Part shown: positions 1 through 12,230 of the stretch, piece by piece
Position numbering within the stretch: the stretch's first letter is position 1
How the letters are laid out: each line of letters begins with the position of its first letter
Assembly (NCBI RefSeq): GCF_000485595.1
Contig: NW_014577697.1
Span: 13,804-65,685, forward strand
Direction: 5' to 3'
Origin: Priapulus caudatus
Taxonomy: Eukaryota; Priapulida; Priapulimorpha; Priapulimorphida; Priapulidae
DNA length: 51,882 nt
Translations under genes and position numbers: made by a program
The notes under the pieces: model-generated
Database searches by the model: none
The model's input: only the letters and a program-made list of their open reading frames with translations
Told to the model about the DNA's origin: nothing

Positions 1-43
1 ATGGCAGCTAGCTAGAGCTAACGAAATTATTATCCTGTCTCGA

Positions 44-560
44 TAGCCATCATTTCTCTTGATCTTGAATATCCATATTTTCTTAATTCTGTCTCGAATA
101 CTCGAATATCTACTTTTCTTCTGTCTCGCATAGGTATCTTTTCTTTGTCTCGAATATAGCCATCTTTTCTTGTCTCGAATCGATATATTTTCTTCTGTCT
201 CGAATAGCCATCTTTTCTTGTCTCGAATCGATATCTTTTCTTCTGTCTCGAATATAGCCATCTTTTCTTCTGTCTCGAATCGATATATTTTCTTCTGTCT
301 CGAATAGCCATCTTTTCTTGTCTCGAATCGATATATTTTCTTCTGTCTCGAATGGCCATCTTTTCTTCTGTCTCGCATAGGTATCTTTTCTTCTGTCTCG
401 AATAGCCATCTTTTCTTGTCTCGAATCGATATATTTTCTTCTGTCTCGAATATAGCCATCTTTTCTTGTCTCGAATCGATATCTTTTCTTCTGTCTCGAA
501 TAGCCATCTTTTCTTGTCTCGAATCGATATATTTTCTTCTGTCTCGCATAGCCATCTTTT
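44..560. repeat. Minisatellite, 24-25 bp units alternating as about 48-bp dimers
   Basis: Units alternate between TTTTCTTCTGTCTCGAATAG and TTTTCTTGTCTCGAATCGAT types. The array is broken off by the single N at 561. Open frames across it are a by-product of composition. Confidence 0.85.
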
Positions 561-561
561 N

Positions 562-626
<65 letters not shown>

Positions 627-760
627 CAGCGCGTGCGTGCGTGCGCCTATGCGTGTACGTGTATGTGAGCCCTTGCCTGTGTGCGTGCGTATGTAGGCGT
701 GCGCGCGTGTATATGTGCGCTTGCGTGTATATGTGCGCTTGCGTGTATGCACCCACGCGG
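562..760. repeat. (TG)n microsatellite grading into TG/CG-rich sequence
   Basis: About 32 pure TG units follow the N at 561, then GCGTGCGTG-type degenerate units to about 760. Confidence 0.9.
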
Positions 761-844
761 AGCGCATCAAGAGCTAATAAATACGTATAGCTCTTGAGCG
801 TATGCTATACGTGTCGTGCAATTGTGTCCCGCAAAACTGTTCGC

Positions 845-945
845 ACACACATACATACATCACCCCCCCCCCCACACACCACACACACATTACTACACCC
901 CCCCCCACCACAACATACAGACACCCCCCCCACACACGACACAGC
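845..945. repeat. CA- and poly-C-rich low-complexity tract
   Basis: ACACAC runs are interrupted by blocks of 7-9 Cs. Confidence 0.8.
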
Positions 946-1530
946 ATCACAAACAAGAAACTTTTACCGTCAGCGCAACCCATGATCGCACACCTGCAGC
1001 GCCGTCTCCACTCCGTTATCTGATTACCTCACCTCTTTATCGGTCATTTTATAGACAACAAGCGATTAAAATGCTGCAAAGAAACATTTGGCATAGGCCA
1101 CATGGACGTTTGGAACCATTCTAATCGGCTAAAAACACACGGGCAGCATTATAGCAGCGTGCTTCTGTTTACATCACAAACTACTATCTTATCATCTAAC
1201 CCTTGTCGCATCTATCTCTCGTAGGTCGGCATGAATGCTCAAGAAGTCGGCACCGCGTTGTCACTCTGCTGGGGCTGGTTTGTAGTCTGCAGAGCGAAAG
1301 CGTCTCCGTAGATGCAACCGAATGTCAACGCAGCAGTGGCAGGTATATAGATAGGTAGGTAGGTAGCGTGTAGCCCGCATGCTCGGGCGCGATGATAACA
1401 GCGTCACTGGCCGTGGTGGTGGGGATGATGCGCGCAGCGTGTCGATCAGGAGGCGCTCCAGCCATATTTACAACAACGTTAGAATATAGCAGCTGGCGCG
1501 TTCTTACGCTGCCTCGCGGGTGTGCATAGT
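946..1530. other. Unique stretch, no gene seen
   Basis: Mixed composition without repeats except a short GGTAGGTAGGTAG at about 1352. No family-like open frame on either strand. Confidence 0.4.
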
Positions 1531-1765
1531 ATAAACACACACCGCAGTACGCATGCAGTACGCACGCCACACACGCCACCGCAGCGCACACACATACAAG
1601 CACCGCACACCTGCCATAAACGGCATGACACGCACGCACCACGCACGCACAAGCACGCACAGCCACACACGCCGCTCGCACGCAACACACGCATCGCCAC
1701 ACACGGCACACACACCAACACGCACGCACGCACACACACACCACACATCACGGCACACCCCGGCA
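1531..1765. repeat. CA/CGCA-rich low-complexity tract
   Basis: Degenerate CACACG and CGCACG units. Long overlapping frames on both strands are compositional. Confidence 0.8.
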
Positions 1766-2529
1766 CTAGCACCACGACGCACGATGACGGACTGGACAGG
1801 CGACTTGCCGACACGGATTTGTAGCGATTCACACGCGACTTCGATAGCGTCGGCGTTTTCAGATGCTGGATTACAGGATTTGGCACTAAGGGACAGAGGT
1901 AGGATAGACCGCTAATTGTTCATTCACTACGGGCGGACGCTTTTGCGAATGCAGCGCGAGCTTTCAGTTCATTAGCCACCAGTACACAGACCAACCAATC
2001 GACTTCTGACGCCTAAACGCACATACAGCACACCGTCAACCACACGATTCACAGACACAGGCACATTGCCACACTTACACCACACGTTTCACACTCACAC
2101 ACATCCACAACAGCGCTGCAGCGCGCGCAGCGCCGCGAGCGTGACGACGCGCCACACATTAAGGCAGATATGTGATATCCGCCGACAGCCTGATAAGAAG
2201 CTACGTGCACGGGGCGAGTATTATACGAATCATTGGAGGTGTAGCTTCCTCTATCCGTTCCGTTTCGTCCGTCCGGCATCGCGCCAAGCTGTCATGCCGG
2301 CCCGGCCGGGGTGTGTGGTGTTTCTGTCTTCGATTTCGTTGGGACGGCCTGCTGGTTGCGGTTGAGGATTCTATCGTGCTTATGCTGTACATTTGTCTGC
2401 TGAGCTAACTCTAGTTGCGTCTACTGTTCTGTCTCCGTTACTCGTTACCGGTCTCACGGTTTGTCTCCGTCTTTCGTTCGTTCCGTCCGTTTCCGTCCGG
2501 TTGTTCCGTTCCGTCGTCCCGATCCAGGC
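1766..2529. other. Unique stretch, no gene seen
   Basis: CA-rich patch at about 2020-2110 and TTCCGTCCGT-rich patch at about 2470-2520. Nothing recognisable. Confidence 0.4.
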
Positions 2530-5400
2530 ATACTAGCTTCGTGTCTATGCCCTGGTTTGGTGGTCGGGATACTGATTAATTTTTCGCGCGTATCAAATTC
2601 GGGTCTCCGATAGGCTACGTACTTTGTCGCTGTCTCTGAGTCTCGACAAGCTACAGTAGATGCACCTCGGCGAGCAGTGGGATTGTAGAACGAATGTTTT
2701 TATCGCGGTGTTGGAATGTATCTGTAACGCGCCAGCGGTGGTCACGAGAGAGCAGACGCAGGCTGCTATCGGATGCAAAAGTAGTAGTTGGTTATATTTT
2801 TCAGCGCGGAGATTTCATGGGCACTGAGCGACCCGCTCTTGGGGAAACTACCCCATTCGCGGTCGTATAATCTTAGTCCTATACTACGCTTGGGACGTGC
2901 GTATCGACTTGTGTAAGCGAGATACTTCAGATTAGTCAGATTGCGTTTCTCGAAGTACAGGGTCTGCTCGGGCATCTTGCGTTATCAGCGCGCGCAGTGG
3001 TGACAGCGGGTTACATGTGAGGTGGTATGAGGGGCGACTCCGGTTTGCACGACTAAGAGTATTCAATCGTCCGGTTAACGCTTTTCGACATGTGCCTGGG
3101 CTCACTAGTCTTTGAGACTTCCGATTATTTTCACTTTCTTTCAAGCAGCTCTCACGCAGGACAATTAGAGGACGGCGTGCGTTTCTAGTGGCTTTAAGCA
3201 TGATATGAAGCGCATAGAAGAATGGGTTCGGTCCCACAATCACTGTGGTTTGATGTCTGTATGAGGTCGTGGTACCCATGCTACGGGCTACCATAGCCAT
3301 ATGGGCGCTTGGTTGACTTATCTGGCCTTGATTGGCGTCGTTGACCAACCGCCGTCAATTTCTTTTGGTGGGTCCAAATACTGTTCGTGGGCTTGAGGGT
3401 GGGGCATCAGCAGCATAATACACGTACGGGGGTGTCGTCATCCTGACTGGACGTTTAGTGACTCAAAGTGTGCCTTATCTCTCCCGCCACAGTGTGACGA
3501 AGGTGGCAGAGTTCGCCGCTACGGCTCGTAAATCCTTTCGCGCTCGCACGCGATTACGCAGCAACAGAACGTCTCTGTAACTACATGGGGACCGGGTGTT
3601 CCTCACACGGGTTATAGCAAATACCGCTTTAGGTCAGCTTGTCGCGGGGTCATCGAATGCGCTCTTTACGGGGGTCTCAGCGGGGGTAATCTGATGGGGC
3701 ACGTTCATTTGATCATAGCTTCTCATGGTCGCCACACTAGTGACGGACGATAATCGGCTAGAGGTGAGGCAAATCAAGGCAACATTACGAGTTTATGGTG
3801 GATTGATCCGTGTGTGGGCGGTAGTGAGTATTCTCTCCCCGTGAGTAAGAGTGTGACTGTGAAGGTTTTATGGAAAGGGCTTGTATCGGGCCGTGAGAAT
3901 AAATCGCTACCTTTGCTTAGTACATGAGACATTGGATCTGAGCGAGCTGACTCATGGTCTGGACCTGCGTCGTTGTATTACGAGATCTATACATTGGTGG
4001 TGTTTAATTTGGGACGCGGCAACGGAGGTGATTGTGTCCACAGTAGTCCTTCTTTCCGCCAGCGGGGGCAACGTTTCGTGGTTGTATGGAATCTTAACGC
4101 TCTCGTGGTATGTTGGAGTGCACACGGGTCCAGTGTCGATGCGCATATCCTGTGAGGGAGACGCGTGACCAGAGTTTGCTGGTGCGGGGACGAGTTTGTC
4201 CTGCTGGTTCCTTGTCGCAGGCAACTGGTCAGTGCGCTGGCTGGTTTCGGTCTTATTTCCTTGCTTTGCGGATTACGTAACCTTGCCCTTTGTGATAGCC
4301 GCTTGACATCTGACAACACAATTTATCAGCCCGACCTGTAATCTGCTGACGTCTCTGTACGCCGGCGCCGCGAGATTCTTATCAGTGTTCAGTTCACCAT
4401 GACTTGTGAACCTCTATATTATATTGGGGTGAGTTGGAGTGCACTCTATAGATACCCGCTTTTAGTGCCTTAGTCTTGCAACCTCTTTTTTAAGGGTAAT
4501 TTGCTGGCGTGAAGTGGGTAACGAGGTACAGAGTACGTAGTGTAAGGGTGTGTGTAATTATTATCGACGAAGACTGTAAGCTTTGGGTGTCAATTCACGG
4601 CCAGTTGCGGTATATGTGCAGTACTTGGCCGTGTAACTGAGTGTGTATGTGATCACGCATGTCCTTCACAGTCACTCCTATAGGTTGGACAACGACCGCC
4701 AACCCAACCCATCTCACACCCATGTCATCTGTGGACCTGTGTGCGCTGGGTACGGACCTGTTTTTGGTACGAGTCTGGGAAGCCGCCCAGGTTCGTCGTG
4801 TATAAAGTAAATCAGACGTGTTTCATTGGATAGTGTCATTTGATATTTAGAACGTAACAGTCATACAGCAGCAGCAAATCTGCCAGGGAGACGGCAAACG
4901 ACTATTTCACGTTAGACCCATAGAGCAGGGTGAGAAACTGCGCGCACTAGAGTTCGTCCCCTGAGAGTCTCGGCATTTGGCCGCGTCAAATATAAGATCT
5001 ACATTCAAAGGTGACTCGTTATAACCTGTGAACCGCTCATTACTGTTTGCAGACTTTCTCTCTTCGTTGCTGTTATTACGACTGTTCGACGTTTTAGTTG
5101 CGAACAGCACGCTTGGGTTTAGTGGCTACTCTTTTTAGTGTGTGGTGTGCGGCTGCTGATACGCACAGAGATGGTGGTCCGTGTGGCCGATGACGCGGTA
5201 TACTGACTGGTGCATGGTTGCCTCGGCACCTCCTTTGATGATGTTTTATCGGTCTCTCGCAGCTTCGTGTTCTGTGTCTTGGCTGCCACACGCGGACGCC
5301 CATGCACGGTGTTGTATAGTGGATACATCTTATTTATTGGAGACCGATGGGAGCTCTGTGGCATGCGATCCCTTCATGTCTTCATCGGTACTTGACCTAT
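2530..5400 (+). repeat. Degraded, insertion-rich copy of modules A-B-C and E (probable uncorrected sequence)
   Basis: Anchors in order match the clean modules: TAGGCTACG (2611 vs 8913), TTACATGTGA (3011 vs 9144), TTTCTAGTGG (3182 vs 9215), ATATGGGCGC (about 3299 vs 9303), GTCGTCATC (3434 vs 9400), CGCTACGGCTC (3517 vs 9465), then E anchors from 4688. Spacing between anchors is stretched 1.3 to more than 2 fold by scattered insertions. Open frames here are meaningless. The likely outer limits of the noisy sequence are about 2440 and 5640. Confidence 0.6.
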
Positions 5401-6008
5401 GAATCCGAACTGTCCATAGACTTGGAGGACATCTAGTTACCAAATGCTTGGTGGACCCCACAGGATGTCAGCTAGCAACTGTTATTTCTCACCTGCATTT
5501 GTAGAGAAGATATTTTTTGTAATTGGTACGTGTCCGCGGGCTCTAGACAAGCCGTGCTCGCACTGAGAGGGGATTGAGAGATGGCCTGCGCTTGCTTGGG
5601 CGGCCTCTACTCACAGGTCTGAGTCCTACTGCTCGGTCTTTTGTCGGGAGGCTTTGTATGGGTTAATGGACGTCGGGCTCGGTGCGCCGCGGATTGTTCT
5701 GTCTTGCCTCAGGGAACTTCCATCTTCCTAGGTGACGGGTTGGCAGCGGGCCTATCACATTTCAGTATAACGAGGAGTTTTAGGCAAGGGGAGAGGGTAG
5801 GAGAGGTGACTGAACAGTTGCTGGCACGCCGCGGCACTGGCGACGTCTCCACTGGACCCATCCACCTCACTCACCACGACGCGACCCCACGCGGGGCCCT
5901 CGTCGTAGGCGGCTCCCTCCGGGCGCAGCCGCCTGTAGATGCAAACGGGCAGGGTGCCCAGCTCCCATTACTAATCACACGCAGGAGGTGTAGCCAGACT
6001 GCTGGTCA
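5401..6008. other. Unique stretch, no gene recognised
   Basis: An open frame at 5641-6008 runs into the N at 6009 but shows no motif. The first half is probably still within the noisy segment. Confidence 0.35.
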
Positions 6009-6009
6009 N

Positions 6010-6137
<128 letters not shown>

Positions 6138-6317
6138 GCTGGAAAAATAGAGAGAGAAAAAAAATCAAAGAGATAGCGGGAAAGGAAGAGAGCGACGTAA
6201 GTGGGCGACAGGAAGCTAATAGGCGACATAAGAGAGCGTAGTGGGGATCTGAACGGAGTAACAGAAAGGGGAGAGCGAAATAGGTGGGAACGGGGGATAG
6301 ATAGCGCTAGAGACAGA

Positions 6318-6319
6318 AG

Positions 6320-6377
<58 letters not shown>

Positions 6378-6380
6378 CAA
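6318..6380. repeat. (GA)n microsatellite
   Basis: About 30 GA units with one interruption. Confidence 0.9.
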
Positions 6381-6450
6381 AGGACTCGTGCGAACAAGAT
6401 GAACAGCAAAGAGCGCGCGAAAGCAACACTCGCCAACAAACATAGCACGN

Positions 6451-6536
<86 letters not shown>
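6451..6536. repeat. (CA)n microsatellite
   Basis: About 43 pure CA units immediately after the single N at 6450, followed by CGCGCG-rich sequence to 6572. Confidence 0.95.
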
Positions 6537-6537
<1 letters not shown>

Positions 6538-6697
6538 CGCACACACGCGCGCGCGAGGCGCGCGAGCGTGCACGCGCCAATTAGCAGTGTGTGATTTCGC
6601 GCAGCTGATAGAAAGCTCGTGAGGGGACGGTATTATACGACATGGTGTGACCGATATCACAATGATAATTAGTCGTAATATTAGTCCTAGTTCTAAG

Positions 6698-7021
6698 TTT
6701 TGTCCTTCGACCGTCGTCAGGACAACTTTACGGCAATGATAATTCCTATATCAAATGTACTCGATAGGCTACGATTTGTCTGAGTAGGTTGTAGTGCCCT
6801 CGCAGCTATAACGAGTAATCGCATTGAATGTATTACAGTGCACAAGAGAAATCGCAAGTATATGGATGCCAGTTTTTATATTTATGACTACACCCCTCTT
6901 GAACTCATCGTATAAATGTCATTCTCGATTGCGTATCGAAGTAAGCGGAAGTAGCGATTGCTTTCTCAATAGGTCGGCACGTTAAGCGCCTGTGATTACA
7001 TGTGATGTATAGCACTCGTGG
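6698..7021 (+). repeat. Dispersed repeat, modules A (6698-6764) and B (6765-7021)
   Basis: Module A recurs inverted at 8517-8586. Module B (257 bp) recurs in direct orientation at 8913-9169 with only a handful of substitutions and identical length. A degraded A-B-C series also appears at about 2530-3800. No open frame of note lies in A or B. This is probably part of a non-autonomous or fragmented transposon. Confidence 0.75.
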
Positions 7022-7188
7022 ATATAATTACCCTTATTACTCTTACAATTACCCTTACCCTTACTTGTACCTCGTACAATTACCCTTACCCTTACACCTA
7101 ATAGGCGTGTACTGTGATCAAACCCATATAATATAAGTAAGGTTCACTCACGAAAAAAAAAAAATCCTAAATCGAAAATGTGCCCAGT
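7022..7188. repeat. TTACCC-type short array and A-rich stretch
   Basis: About eight imperfect TTACCC or TTACTC units lie between 7028 and 7098, ending in TTACCCTTACACC (7086-7098). That 13-mer is the exact complement of GGTGTAAGGGTAA at 7675-7687. Twelve As follow near 7153. The array separates module B from inverted module C. Confidence 0.6.
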
Positions 7189-7673
7189 CAATGTTGACCG
7201 TATTACACTGCGAGCAGAGTGCTGTCAGAAATGTATGTTATAAGCTTTCCGGCCCTCCTCGTCATCCTTGTGTGATTGTCACTTGTTGCGCTAGCTGTGA
7301 TTGATTTTGCGTGTGTCCGGCGTAAAGCTACCGTCGGAGACGTTGGTCGTCTGAATCCGAGAAAGTTGAGCCGTAGCGGAACGACCTTTTAATTGGCGGG
7401 AGGGCAGCGTTGAGTCCTAAACGTCCGAGTTCAGATGACGACAACGTCGTAGTATGGTGCTGATTTCCGTTAAAGACGGAAAGTATTTGACTCCAAGCTT
7501 CGTTGTCAAACCCATGCAGCAAATGTGACGCGCCCATATATGGTTAGTGCTACATGGGGTAAGCCTCAACAGCATCAACACAGTGATGTGGAAACCTTCT
7601 ACTCTTCATATACTAAGCCCACTAGAAAGAGCGTCCCGAATTGTCGAACGTGTTGTCTCGGCCATATACGTCA
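7189..7673 (-). repeat. Dispersed repeat module C, inverted copy
   Basis: About 485 bp are the reverse complement of 9170-9652 with few differences. A 69-codon open frame (7328-7537, minus strand) is preserved in both copies with three amino-acid changes (A/S, K/E, Y/C). I do not recognise the product and the surrounding frame is full of stops, so it is not called as a gene. The module is flanked by a perfect 13-bp inverted repeat (7086-7098 and 7675-7687). Confidence 0.75.
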
Positions 7674-8310
7674 AGGTGTAAGGGTAACATGAGTGTAGGT
7701 GTTACCATGATCCTAATTACACACGTCACTCTACGACAGGTTAGACAACGACCGCCAACGTGGACGAGGTCACGTACGCTCACCGCCCAGGAGAAGCCGA
7801 AATAAATAAAACTATAACCATGGAAAGTTCATTTCATTAACGTAAAATATACAGAGCACAAATCTGCAGGGAGACGCACACGATATTTCACGTTAAGAAC
7901 CCAAGCAGAGGAAAACTCGACGGTTGTCTATTCTACATTCGACGTCAACATATATTACATTCCAAAGGTGACTCTAACAGACAGTTATCTGCTTTGCACA
8001 CGTGTTCTCTTTGTGTAACTGTCACTTAATGCAACGCCAAGTGTGTCCGTTATATGCAGGTAGCTGCTATACACAGGTGTTCCCTTGCAGCGTTGGCTGT
8101 GTGCGCTCGTTTAGGTGCTCAGCAGATATATGTGCATTACACGTATATGAACGAGAATCCCCATCTCACACGAAAGCTATTTCGCCATAGATTGCCTGCT
8201 TACAGGGACATCAATTATCCTAGAGTAGGCTATGGTGTCGGGTTGAACGTTGCATGGGCTGTGCGCTTAATACGTGTCGCGTATATAAGGTAGAGTAGTA
8301 TAGGTATAGT
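7674..8310 (+). repeat. Dispersed repeat module E
   Basis: This has a degraded counterpart at roughly 4540-5400. Shared anchors are GACAACGACCGCCAAC (7744 and 4688), the AATCTGC..GGGAGACG block (about 7862 and 4877) and CCAAAGGTGACTC versus TTCAAAGGTGACTC. It holds a 79-codon frame at 8054-8293 that I do not recognise. The extent is approximate. Confidence 0.5.
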
Positions 8311-8912
8311 ATATAATCAAAGGTCACCGCGCATGCGCGACCGGAAATCATCGCGTGCGAAAATATCCCTCTCCTGTCAGATCTCGTTTATACATGATAT
8401 GTGATTAGGCGCACTATAATTACAGAAAAAATCGCGCCGCGCCGCACCGTCAGAGTTAAAACGTACGAAGAAAATTCGCCAACGACGCTGCGAGGACAGG
8501 GACGAACTCGTCACGGTCGAGTACATTTGATATAGGAATTATCATTGCCGTAAAGTTGTCCTGACGACGGTCGAAGGACAAAACTAGCGATAAACCCCAA
8601 CGACTCGTTTACCTATCAACGACTCGCTCACTTATCACATACTCACTAACCGTGCCTACCAGCAGCTGCTCTCTCGGCTACTGCGCAGTACGCGGGGGGG
8701 GGGGAGGTGGTCACACAAATTTCAATCGTCGGTTACGCTTTCGAATTGCTAGACTCACTGACTTAACTTCGTTTCCTTTCGCGCAGCAGAAGAAGCGTGT
8801 GAAAAAACCATGAATGGCTGACGTGTAAGTGACGGGGCCACATGTGTACGTGCGCAGCGCCGTCATTGGTTGGCAGACGCGCGAGAACGGATGCGAGCAG
8901 AGAGAAGAGAAG
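8311..8912. other. Unique spacer with inverted module A and NRF-1-like site
   Basis: It contains module A inverted (8517-8586), a perfect CGCGCATGCGCG palindrome at 8328-8339 matching the NRF-1 consensus, a TATATAAGG string at 8282-8290 just before it, and a G run at 8694-8703. No gene is recognisable. Confidence 0.4.
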
Positions 8913-9652
8913 TAGGCTACGATTTGTCTGAGTAGGTTGTAGTGCCCTCGCAGCTATTACGAGTAATCGAATTGAATGTATTACAGTGCACAAGAGAAAT
9001 CGCAAGTATATGGATGCCAGTTTTTATATTTATGACTACATCCCTCTTGAACTCATCGTATACATGTCATTCTCGATTGCGTATCGAAGTAAGCGGAAGT
9101 AGCGATTGCTTTCTCAATAGGTCGGCACGTTAAGCGCCTGTGATTACATGTGATGTATAGCACTCGTGGTGACGTATATGGCCGAGACAACACGTTCGAC
9201 AATTCGGGACGCTCTTTCTAGTGGGCTTAGTATACGAAGAGTAGAAGGTTTACACATCACTGTGTTGATGCTGTTGAGGCTTACCCATGTAGCACTAACC
9301 ATATATGGGCGCGTCACATTTGCTGCATGGGTTTGACAACGAAGCTTGGAGTCAAATACTTTCCGTCTTCAACGGAAATCAGCACCATACTACGACGTTG
9401 TCGTCATCTGAACTTGGACGTTTGGGACTCAACTCCGCCCTCCCGCCAATTGAAAGGTCGTTCCGCTGCGGCTCAACTTTCTCGGATTCAGACGACCAAC
9501 GTCTTCGACGGTAGCTTTACGCCGGACACACGCAAAATCAATCACAGCTAGCGCAACAAGTGGCAATCACACAAGGATGACGAGGAGGGCCGGAAAGCTT
9601 ATAACATACATTTCTGACAGCACTCTGTTCGCAGTGTAATACGGTCAACATT
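8913..9652 (+). repeat. Dispersed repeat, modules B (8913-9169) and C (9170-9652), contiguous copy
   Basis: B is directly followed by C here, without the TTACCC array seen at 7022. Together with A-B at 6698-7021 and the A-B-C order in the noisy copy, this suggests an original element of at least 800 bp reading A-B-C. The copy stops a few bases before the single N at 9657. The unassigned 69-codon frame of module C is 9305-9514. Confidence 0.75.
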
Positions 9653-9657
9653 TACTN

Positions 9658-9705
9658 ATACACACACTCACACACACGCGCGCGCACGCACACACACACA
9701 GCGCG
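9658..9705. repeat. CA/CG dinucleotide tract
   Basis: ACACAC and CGCGCG alternate directly after the N at 9657. Confidence 0.85.
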
Positions 9706-10020
9706 TTATCCACGCTTGCTCTGGCAAAGAAATGCTAACTGATTGCACGCGATGCAATTTAATTCTCGCGCAGCATTATTTTCGCGCAATTCCAGAGTCG
9801 GTTTATATACTTATTATTCCCAGAATCGTGCGAGTCGTAAACACAGTAATGGCTTTAACACGGCTGGCTTGGGATACTGCTGCGCTGTTATGACCTAGGT
9901 GCAATAATCGCTGTATAATATTATTCCGTTATAACAGCGGTCGCATCATGCGTGGCTGCGTTGAAAGTGTTTTGAGTTGCTTCGTTGGCTCGTAGGCTTG
10001 TGCTTTGGGCTTCTTTCTCT
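9706..10020. other. Unique AT-leaning stretch, no gene seen
   Basis: No repeat or family-like frame noted. Confidence 0.4.
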
Positions 10021-10105
10021 CGTGGTCTTCGGTCTCTCTCTTCTCGTCTCTCTCTCTCCTCTCTCTGCTCCTCGCTCTGGCTTTAGGCTCTCTCCTCTCT
10101 CTCTT

Positions 10106-10136
<31 letters not shown>

Positions 10137-10470
10137 TTCTCTCTCGCTCTCTCTATCTCTCTCTTTCTCTCTCTATATATATATAAATAAATATAAAAAG
10201 AGCGATATATATATATAAATAGAGAGATCTATCACTCTCCTCATTTCTGCCTCTCATTCTCGGTTACTCCGTCTTTCCCACTAATTAGCTTTCTTCCAAC
10301 AACCTCTGGCTCTCTCGCTTTTTCTTTTACCCTCTCTCGTGCGTGCTATCTTTTGCGAGTGCCTTCCTACGCGCTCTCTTGCTCGCTTCACATCTTGTTC
10401 GCACAGTCGCTCGCTCTCTCTCTTTCTCTCTCTGCTCGTCTCTCTCAGCCCTTCTGTCTCACTCGCGCTA
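10021..10470. repeat. CT-rich region with a TA patch
   Basis: (CT)n and TTTCTC runs at 10021-10172 and 10405-10450, with a TATATA patch at 10173-10220. Confidence 0.85.
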
Positions 10471-10666
10471 TCTACTCGCTCCGCTCCACAACCATTTCGC
10501 CTCTTCCTTTCTGTTACTATCCGTCGTCAGCTAACCCCTGCCCAACTACGCTCTCTTTATGTCGCCTATAGCTTCCTTCCGCCCACCTTACGTCGCTCTC
10601 CATTCCTTTCCGCGCTATCTGACTGTGATTTTTTTTCTGCTCCCCTCTAACATTTTTTCCGCAGCT

Positions 10667-10880
10667 CTAATCTATCTATCTATCTCAGTCTATCTGATCC
10701 TATCTACTCTATCTATCTATTCTATCTTATCTATCTATTCTATCTATTCTCATCTATCTATCTATTCTTATCTATTTATCTATCTATCCGATCTATCGAA
10801 TCTAAGTGATCTATTTCGAGTCATATCGATCCTATCGATCTACTCGATCTATAGATACTATCGATCTATCACGATCTCGC
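10667..10880. repeat. Imperfect (TCTA)n array
   Basis: TCTA and CTAT units with frequent single-base insertions and deletions, grading into CGATCTAT-type sequence. Confidence 0.85.
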
Positions 10881-10892
10881 TCCGAGTCCTCG

Positions 10893-10893
10893 A

Positions 10894-10950
<57 letters not shown>

Positions 10951-11130
10951 TCTGTCTGTGTGCTGTGTGTGTGTAGTGTTGTTTGTGATCGTGATGTGTG
11001 TGCTTGTGTGTGTGTGTGATGTGTCGTGTCTTGCTCTTCGTCCTGTCTGTCTGTCTGTGTGTGTGTGTGTGTGCATGTGTGTGTTTGTGTGTGTGTGATG
11101 TGTGTGTGTGTGTGTGTATTGTATTCAGTA
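10893..11130. repeat. (TGTC)n then (TG)n arrays
   Basis: About 13 TGTC units to 10945, then TG-rich sequence with a second short TGTC run at 11043-11058. Confidence 0.9.
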
Positions 11131-11975
11131 TGATGTATGTATGTTGGTTATGTATGTATGTATGTATGTATGATAAATGTTATGTAATTATGTATCGTAT
11201 GCTAGTGTATCGTATGTATGTATGTATGATATCGTATGTATGTATGTATGTATGTATGATGTGATGTTTAGTGTATGTAATGTTATGTATGTATTATGTA
11301 TGTATGTATGTATGTATGTAATGCTATGTAGTTTATGTATGTATGTATGTATGTACGTATGTTGTATCTGTATGGTATGTATGTATGTATGTAATGGTAT
11401 GTATGCTATGTATTATGTATGTATGTAATGTATGTATGTATGTATGTATGGTATGTAATGTATGTATGTATGTATGTCATGTATGTATGTCATCTATGTA
11501 TGTTATCGTATGTATGTATGTATGTATCGCTATCGTATGTATGTAACTGTATGTTGTCTGTATGTATGATATGTAATGTAATGTATGTATGGTATTATGT
11601 ATGTATGTATGATATGAATGATATGCTATGTAGCTATGTCATGTATGTATGTGATGTATGCTATGGGTAGTATGTAGTTGTATGTAATGTATGATATGTA
11701 TATGTAATGTATGGATAGATGTATGTATGTATGTATGTAATGTTTATGTATGTATGTATTATGTATGACTATTGATGATGGATGTATGATATGTAGGTGG
11801 ATGTATGTATGTAATGCGTATGGATGTGTATGTATGTATGTATTATGGCATGCATGCATGACATGCAATGCATGCATGTATGCATGCATAGTATGTATGT
11901 ACTGTATCGTATGTATGTATGTCATGCTATGTATCTAGTATGTATGTATGGTATCGTACTGTAATGGAGTATGTG
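11131..11975. repeat. (TATG)n array, irregular
   Basis: TATG/TGTA units for about 850 bp, interrupted every 10-30 bases by indels, with TGCA variants at 11848-11890. Confidence 0.9.
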
Positions 11976-12039
11976 CGTTGTGTGTGTGTGTGTGTGTGTA
12001 ATGTTGCTGACTGTATGTATGTATCGCTATCTGTCCTGT

Positions 12040-12094
12040 CTGTCTGTCATGACTATCTATGCTATCTATCTAAGTCAATCTATCTATCTATCTA

Positions 12095-12157
<63 letters not shown>

Positions 12158-12230
12158 GATCTAATCTACTCTATCTTCCTTTTCTTTTCTTCTCTTGTCT
12201 TATCTTCTATCTATACTACCTATCTCTCTA
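12040..12230. repeat. (TCTA)n array
   Basis: Cleanest between 12096 and 12157. Confidence 0.9.

Noticed and set aside
3881-5402. Several 60-110 codon frames
   Set aside because: They lie in the insertion-laden segment, where reading frame has no meaning.
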